Shown here one piece after another: positions 60,601 through 64,000 of a stretch of 64,000 bases of DNA. The stretch's first letter is position 1; the number at the start of each line of letters is the position of its first letter. The DNA lies in contig NC_051089.1 of the NCBI RefSeq assembly GCF_901709675.1, positions 7,561,476-7,625,475 of the forward strand, read 5' to 3'. The translations under genes were made by a program, and so were the position numbers. This stretch comes from Syngnathus acus (Eukaryota > Chordata > Actinopteri > Syngnathiformes > Syngnathidae). The notes beneath the pieces were generated by a model that worked only from the letters and a program-made list of their open reading frames with translations, did no database searches and was not told the origin of the DNA.

Positions 60601-60847
60601 TTAATGTGCACCCTAGGAACTTCCTATAATATCCCCCAACTAACAGTTTAAATCATCCATGTTTAGAATCTTCTTGACCACTGACCTTTTGTTTCTGCTT
60701 CTGCAGGGCTGCCTCGAGAGAGTCAACCTGAAACTGTTTTTGAGTTCTCTCCTTTTTCAATTTGTCCAGCTGGACTTCCATTTCCTGGATCTTCTGCAGG
60801 GCCTTTCCTGGAAGTCCATCCTTCCACTCCTCCACCGCCCAGCTCAT
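48621..60847 (-). CDS. cenpf: Centromere protein F, 37 coding exons (one apparent 1-nt frameshift)
   Basis: Start ATG 60847-60845 (MSWAVEEWKDGLPGKALQKI, the CENP-F N-terminus), stop 48623-48621. Exons (upper-lower): 60847-60686, 60546-60421, 60261-60191, 60081-59954, 59846-59755, 59685-59412, 59299-59097, 58989-58864, 58777-58649, 58576-58454, 58194-58059, 57946-57817, 57729-57450, 57358-57152, 57072-56864, 56607-56478, 56407-56129, 56046-55552, 55066-54893, 54772-53971, 53905-53694, 53608-53503, 53421-53289, 53188-53125, 53039-52792, 52724-52616, 52552-52347, 52247-52029, 51944-51801, 51722-51533, 51460-51363, 51285-51244, 51147-50257, 50123-49994, 49614-48970, 48892-48786, 48719-48621. The total is one base short of 2640 codons. 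Nearly all is coiled coil. The C-terminus has EGLPELVQRGFADIP and ends in a farnesylation CaaX box, CHVQ. CENP-F acts in G2/M at the nuclear envelope, kinetochore and microtubules. Human protein: 3114 aa. Confidence 0.95.
54569..54573 (-). other. cenpf: Apparent 1-nt deletion breaking the cenpf frame
   Basis: Within the exon 54772-53971 the upstream frame is open to TLNQIIK and then runs into a wrong frame. The downstream frame is closed by a TAA directly at this point and continues correctly as DKEDDTESLQEKTNLEATLK. Flanking splice phases (0 in, 2 out) need 803 nt but 802 are present. The break falls at an A-run (ATTAAGAC on the minus strand), about residue 1225. Confidence 0.85.
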
Positions 60848-61240
60848 GGTTGATCACCTGATGAAACACAAACTGGGTTAGAGTAAGACTCCACAACGCC
60901 CTCGATCATCGTGTGAATAAGTGGTTCAGAAAAATACGAATGGACGAAGGAATTATATTTATCTGGTTTATTATTGTGATAATTGTTAAATCAATGTTAA
61001 ATGTTTCCTGTCTAAGAAGAGTACATCTTGTTTGACCGTAAGAAGATAAGATAAATGGCACTTAACGTACTGAGTGGATGAACGTTAGCTTTAGTACGAG
61101 TCCATCGTGAATCGTGGAAATATTCTACCAGTGAACTTCACTCTGACTATAAATATTAAATTGGCACGGAATGAAACGTTGGGCAACGCGTTTAATTATG
61201 GCACGAATGCATTCACCCTATTGTAAATAAGAAAACTTAC

Positions 61241-61310
61241 GTTGGCGCGATACTTCTTTCCGACGATTGGGGTTGAGTCTCGTTGAAAATTCAAATTCTA
61301 CAGAAACAAA
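61241..61310 (-). other. cenpf: Probable non-coding first exon of cenpf
   Basis: A donor (GCGCCAAC then GTAAGTT) at 61241/61240 on the minus strand ends a likely 5' UTR exon. The 5' limit is approximate. The acceptor ahead of the start codon would lie shortly upstream of 60847 (ATCAG-type near 60853). Confidence 0.55.
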
Positions 61311-61381
61311 CGGCATTTCAGACAGTTCGACGCTCATTGGCTACAGCCCGTGACGTATGACGTGCCGGCGCATATGATTGG
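61290..61381 (-). promoter_or_regulatory. cenpf: cenpf promoter motifs: CHR-like TTTGAA and two CCAAT boxes
   Basis: On the minus strand: CCAAT at 61381-61377, CCAAT at 61340-61336, a CRE-like TACGTCA between them, and TTTGAA at 61295-61290. The NF-Y boxes are about 41 bp apart, with the CHR about 41 bp further downstream. NF-Y plus CHR (bound by DREAM/MMB-FOXM1) is the standard promoter plan of G2/M genes, and CENPF is such a gene. Confidence 0.6.
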
Positions 61382-63132
61382 TGTAGATTCGTTGATGTTT
61401 AGCAGTGCCACCATGTGGTGATACGTTGTAACTGTATATGCACAGCAAATAACGCAAGCAGCAACATCTACTGTTATTGCTCCAGAATAAAGACAGCTGA
61501 TTGTAAATGAGAGCCAAAGTACTATTTATTGGAATTCACTGACAGAGTACATGAATTGGTTTTGTATGTATGCATTCCATAAATACTAACCGTCCATGCC
61601 TTAACATTTTTTTTTTTTTTTACAAGAAACCAAAATGCTTTTGCTCGTGCACAATGTATTTGTTGGACTATTTGTGTACCGTATAGCTACACTTTTAGTC
61701 TTGTTTTATGACATCACTGGAAAGAGGATCAGCCCTTGAATGAAATTTCTACAACGCAGCAGGTAAGCTCATCATGTCCTACGTGATTTTACAGACCAGT
61801 GCTGATGTTATTCGTGTGCAGAAGTTGCTACCGTTTGCGACACCTCATGACAGGTAAGCTGGACCCATGTCTGAAAGAGAAAAAGTGGAAAGGCTACAGA
61901 TAACATGCCGGCATCTCTTTGGTTTACACATTTGAATACAACGCGAATCCTGCATTTTAAAGCCCAGTAGAAGTGAAATGTTCTTTGTGTTCCAGTCATA
62001 TCAGGTGCAGAGAAAATATCACCAAAAAAATTCAAAAATCACTCATTTCGAGTTAAAGAAATGAACTGCAAGCTTCCATTCCAAGCCAAGAGCTCAACGC
62101 AATTGTTAAAATGCAAACAAAAGCTGACTACAACAAATGGCACCCGGCCCCAATACTTGGCTTAAAAAAATATTAAGATAGACAAAAATAATCATGAATC
62201 ATTAAATACTGTTTGTTGTGGCTTGACAAAGTAGCCTAGACAGGTGCAGTTTGTGAGTGCAAAAAGACATACCATGCATATATTCGACATATCTACTGTA
62301 AATATTCCCTCAAAGGACATTTCATTAGGATCACTTCCAACAGCAGTATCAGAAAATATTGACTGTACAAAGATGAAGCTCAGTTTGAATTAACATGTTC
62401 TATTCAACATATGTAGGAGTGTTTCCTGTCATGATGTAGTGCAGGTGTACCAGGTATGTTGTGCTTGATCAGGGCAGATAGTTCACTGAAGCCCATGGTG
62501 GTTTTGGTCAACAAGCCTCATCTTACAAAAAAAGACAACACCAATAACATCGACAACTTATAAAACTTGCAATTCTTTTTTTTTTAAAGTCAAGTCAAAC
62601 ATGACAGACACAAGCCAAACACGTATTGACACAAGAACAATTGTTTGCATTTTCTCTTTTGTTGCTACAGTCCCCGACGCTGTATGCTCAGTCGTTAAAT
62701 TCCAAATAATTTAAACAAGCAAGACACACGCATGCTTGGTAATTGATAATTTTTTTGAAAGATGTGAAATATGTAATTGCGCATCTGCTGCAGTTGGCGC
62801 ATAGTTCAGCCACTCACAAGAAAAATCAGGATTGTGTAACAAGAGACGTCTGTTTTGACCAAGGGGAGTCAAAAAAATCCTCTCTTGACTGAAATAAAGC
62901 CACAAAAAATGGCCCATGACAGACCAAAAAATAAAATCTTTGGAAATCATTCTCCTTTTAAGTGTGCCAGTGACAAGACAGCTGATGAAGTCGCTTGTGG
63001 TCATCCTCATACAAAATTCAGAGATGATAGCAAATCGTTTCCAAAGGCGATGTTGGGAAAGAAAAAAAAAAAAAGACGCATACCATGCAGTCAGGTTGTG
63101 TGCTTTACTCTCCTCATTTCTCGATTCCCTTT
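61382..63132 (-). other. smyd2: smyd2 3' UTR and short spacer to cenpf
   Basis: AATAAA on the minus strand at 61530-61525 lies 1.6 kb after the smyd2 stop and about 150 bp before the first cenpf CCAAT box. The two genes are head-to-tail with very little space. Open frames here are low-complexity and lack domains. A 10-13 nt A/T run recurs (61608, 62576, 63060). Confidence 0.5.
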
Positions 63133-64000
63133 TCATTTCTGCTCCTCGAGTTCCCGTTTGACCTCTGCAACATACTGGTGATCTTTCCCATGAGCCACCT
63201 CCATAATGGCCAGTGCCTGCACACATGAAAACATGACATTCACATGTTGCTTTTAAACTTCCGCCATTTATTCAAACGCAGTGCAACACCAGCCCCGGAG
63301 TTTGTTCTAATACCTTCTTCAGAGCTTTGACTCCTTGTGTCTTCTTCTCCAGCCCCAAATACAAGCGACCCAGCTTCAGATACATGGACGCCACGTTCAG
63401 AGAGTAGGCCCGGGTAGTGCACGCTGCAGAGAGTAAACGCTATCAAATTACTGTCCACTATCATTAGGTACACTGGCGGTATCTGATGAGATCTGCCTTC
63501 AGCGGTTTGATAGCAAGATTTTCACAAACATTGCGGTACAGTGCAGACCAAGCTCTGCCCTTTTGAAGCGAACTCAGTAAGCAGCTCTCAGTACAAATAT
63601 CCAAAATGATTAAGCAAGTGGTTCTACCTGTATGGGTGTATGATCTTCTCTCCGTAGTTCATGGCTCCGTCCCAGTCCTGCATGTAGAGGCAGACGCCCA
63701 TGGCCTGATACATCATGTGCAGCATGTAGACGTTGGTGTCTGCAAATATGGTGCCCATTTTCTCCTGGCTGAGTTCACACATCTCCAGCAACTCGCTCGG
63801 GCATGCCAGAAAGTCAAGGAGTCACGAGTGAAGTTAAGCGAACAAAATGGAAAAATGTGACGATGAAGGAAAAGGATATTCTTGTAATGTTTTGCTCTCC
63901 TGAACTCCTCAATGACATTTTTGGCGTATCGGACCATGGCTCGGATTTCTTCTGGCTCGGGTGCTCCGGAGCTCATCTTGCGGATTTCCATCTTCTCTTT
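63133..64000 (-). CDS. smyd2: SET and MYND domain methyltransferase 2, C-terminal part (partial, runs off the window)
   Basis: Exons in transcript order: 64000-63880 (open at the window edge), 63802-63628, 63423-63314, 63216-63133. The encoded part is the TPR-like C-terminal domain: IRAMVRYAKNVIEEFRRAKHYK, then SPSELLEMCELSQEKMG, MLHMMYQAMGVCLYMQDWDGA, NYGEKIIHPYS, SLNVASMYLKLGRLYLGLE, AIMEVAHGKDHQYVAEVKRE. SMYD2 methylates lysines of histone H3 (K36) and proteins such as p53; this domain helps shape the substrate cleft. The catalytic SET and MYND parts lie beyond the window. The first intron seen is of the minor-spliceosome type. SMYD1/SMYD3 are less similar in this region. Confidence 0.94.
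63803..63879 (-). other. smyd2: 77-nt U12-type intron with AT-AT ends in smyd2
   Basis: On the minus strand the intron begins ATATCCTTTT, the U12-type 5' splice site. It contains TCCTTGAC (63820-63813), a perfect minor branch-site core, 11 nt from its end GGCAT. Removing exactly this stretch joins AAG A to GC CCG and yields KHYKSPSELLE, the SMYD2 family sequence. No GT-AG alternative gives that. Confidence 0.82.

Overview
This window is nuclear DNA of a ray-finned fish, most likely a percomorph teleost. The genes have many exons, short GT-AG introns and vertebrate-type products. Between them lie CA/GT and GGAT microsatellites, a tRNA-derived SINE of fish type, an APE-type LINE, and several non-autonomous hAT elements with exact 8-bp target duplications. 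I could not name the species.

Layout, left to right: eva1a (+, 99-1463, autophagy/apoptosis membrane protein); xkr5-like (+, 2623-7545, XK-family membrane protein); a repeat-rich gap; ctsb (+, coding 12737-14764, with a non-coding first exon near 10.5 kb); adpgk-like (+, 16174-18954); efcab2/drc8 (-, 22494-20463); a nested hAT complex (22670-24892); cgref1 (-, 30453-25826, with a 2.7-kb LINE in one intron); a gene-poor stretch; kcnk2/TREK-1 (+, 35.4-43.1 kb, with a SINE and a BED-type hAT remnant in one intron); another gene-poor stretch; cenpf (-, 60847-48621, 37 coding exons); and the 3' part of smyd2 (-, 64000-63133, cut by the window edge).

The exon models were built by hand. Reading frame was carried across every splice junction, and all models close in frame except cenpf. 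In cenpf one 802-nt exon is a single nucleotide short of an open frame, at about 54570. The products do not form one pathway. The grouping is syntenic: from recalled human map positions, kcnk2-cenpf-smyd2 match a 1q41 block and xkr5/ctsb match 8p23, while the other genes have human counterparts elsewhere.

Points most worth a second look: a 77-nt minor-spliceosome intron with AT-AT ends in smyd2; a kcnk2 start codon that exists only after splicing; a hAT complex holding about five 233-bp units, each with a perfect 35-bp hairpin, where the last unit's loop is inverted; a telomere-like array in an efcab2 intron; a lysosomal CLEAR box upstream of ctsb; CCAAT/CHR cell-cycle motifs upstream of cenpf; and two covarying hammerhead-like motifs.
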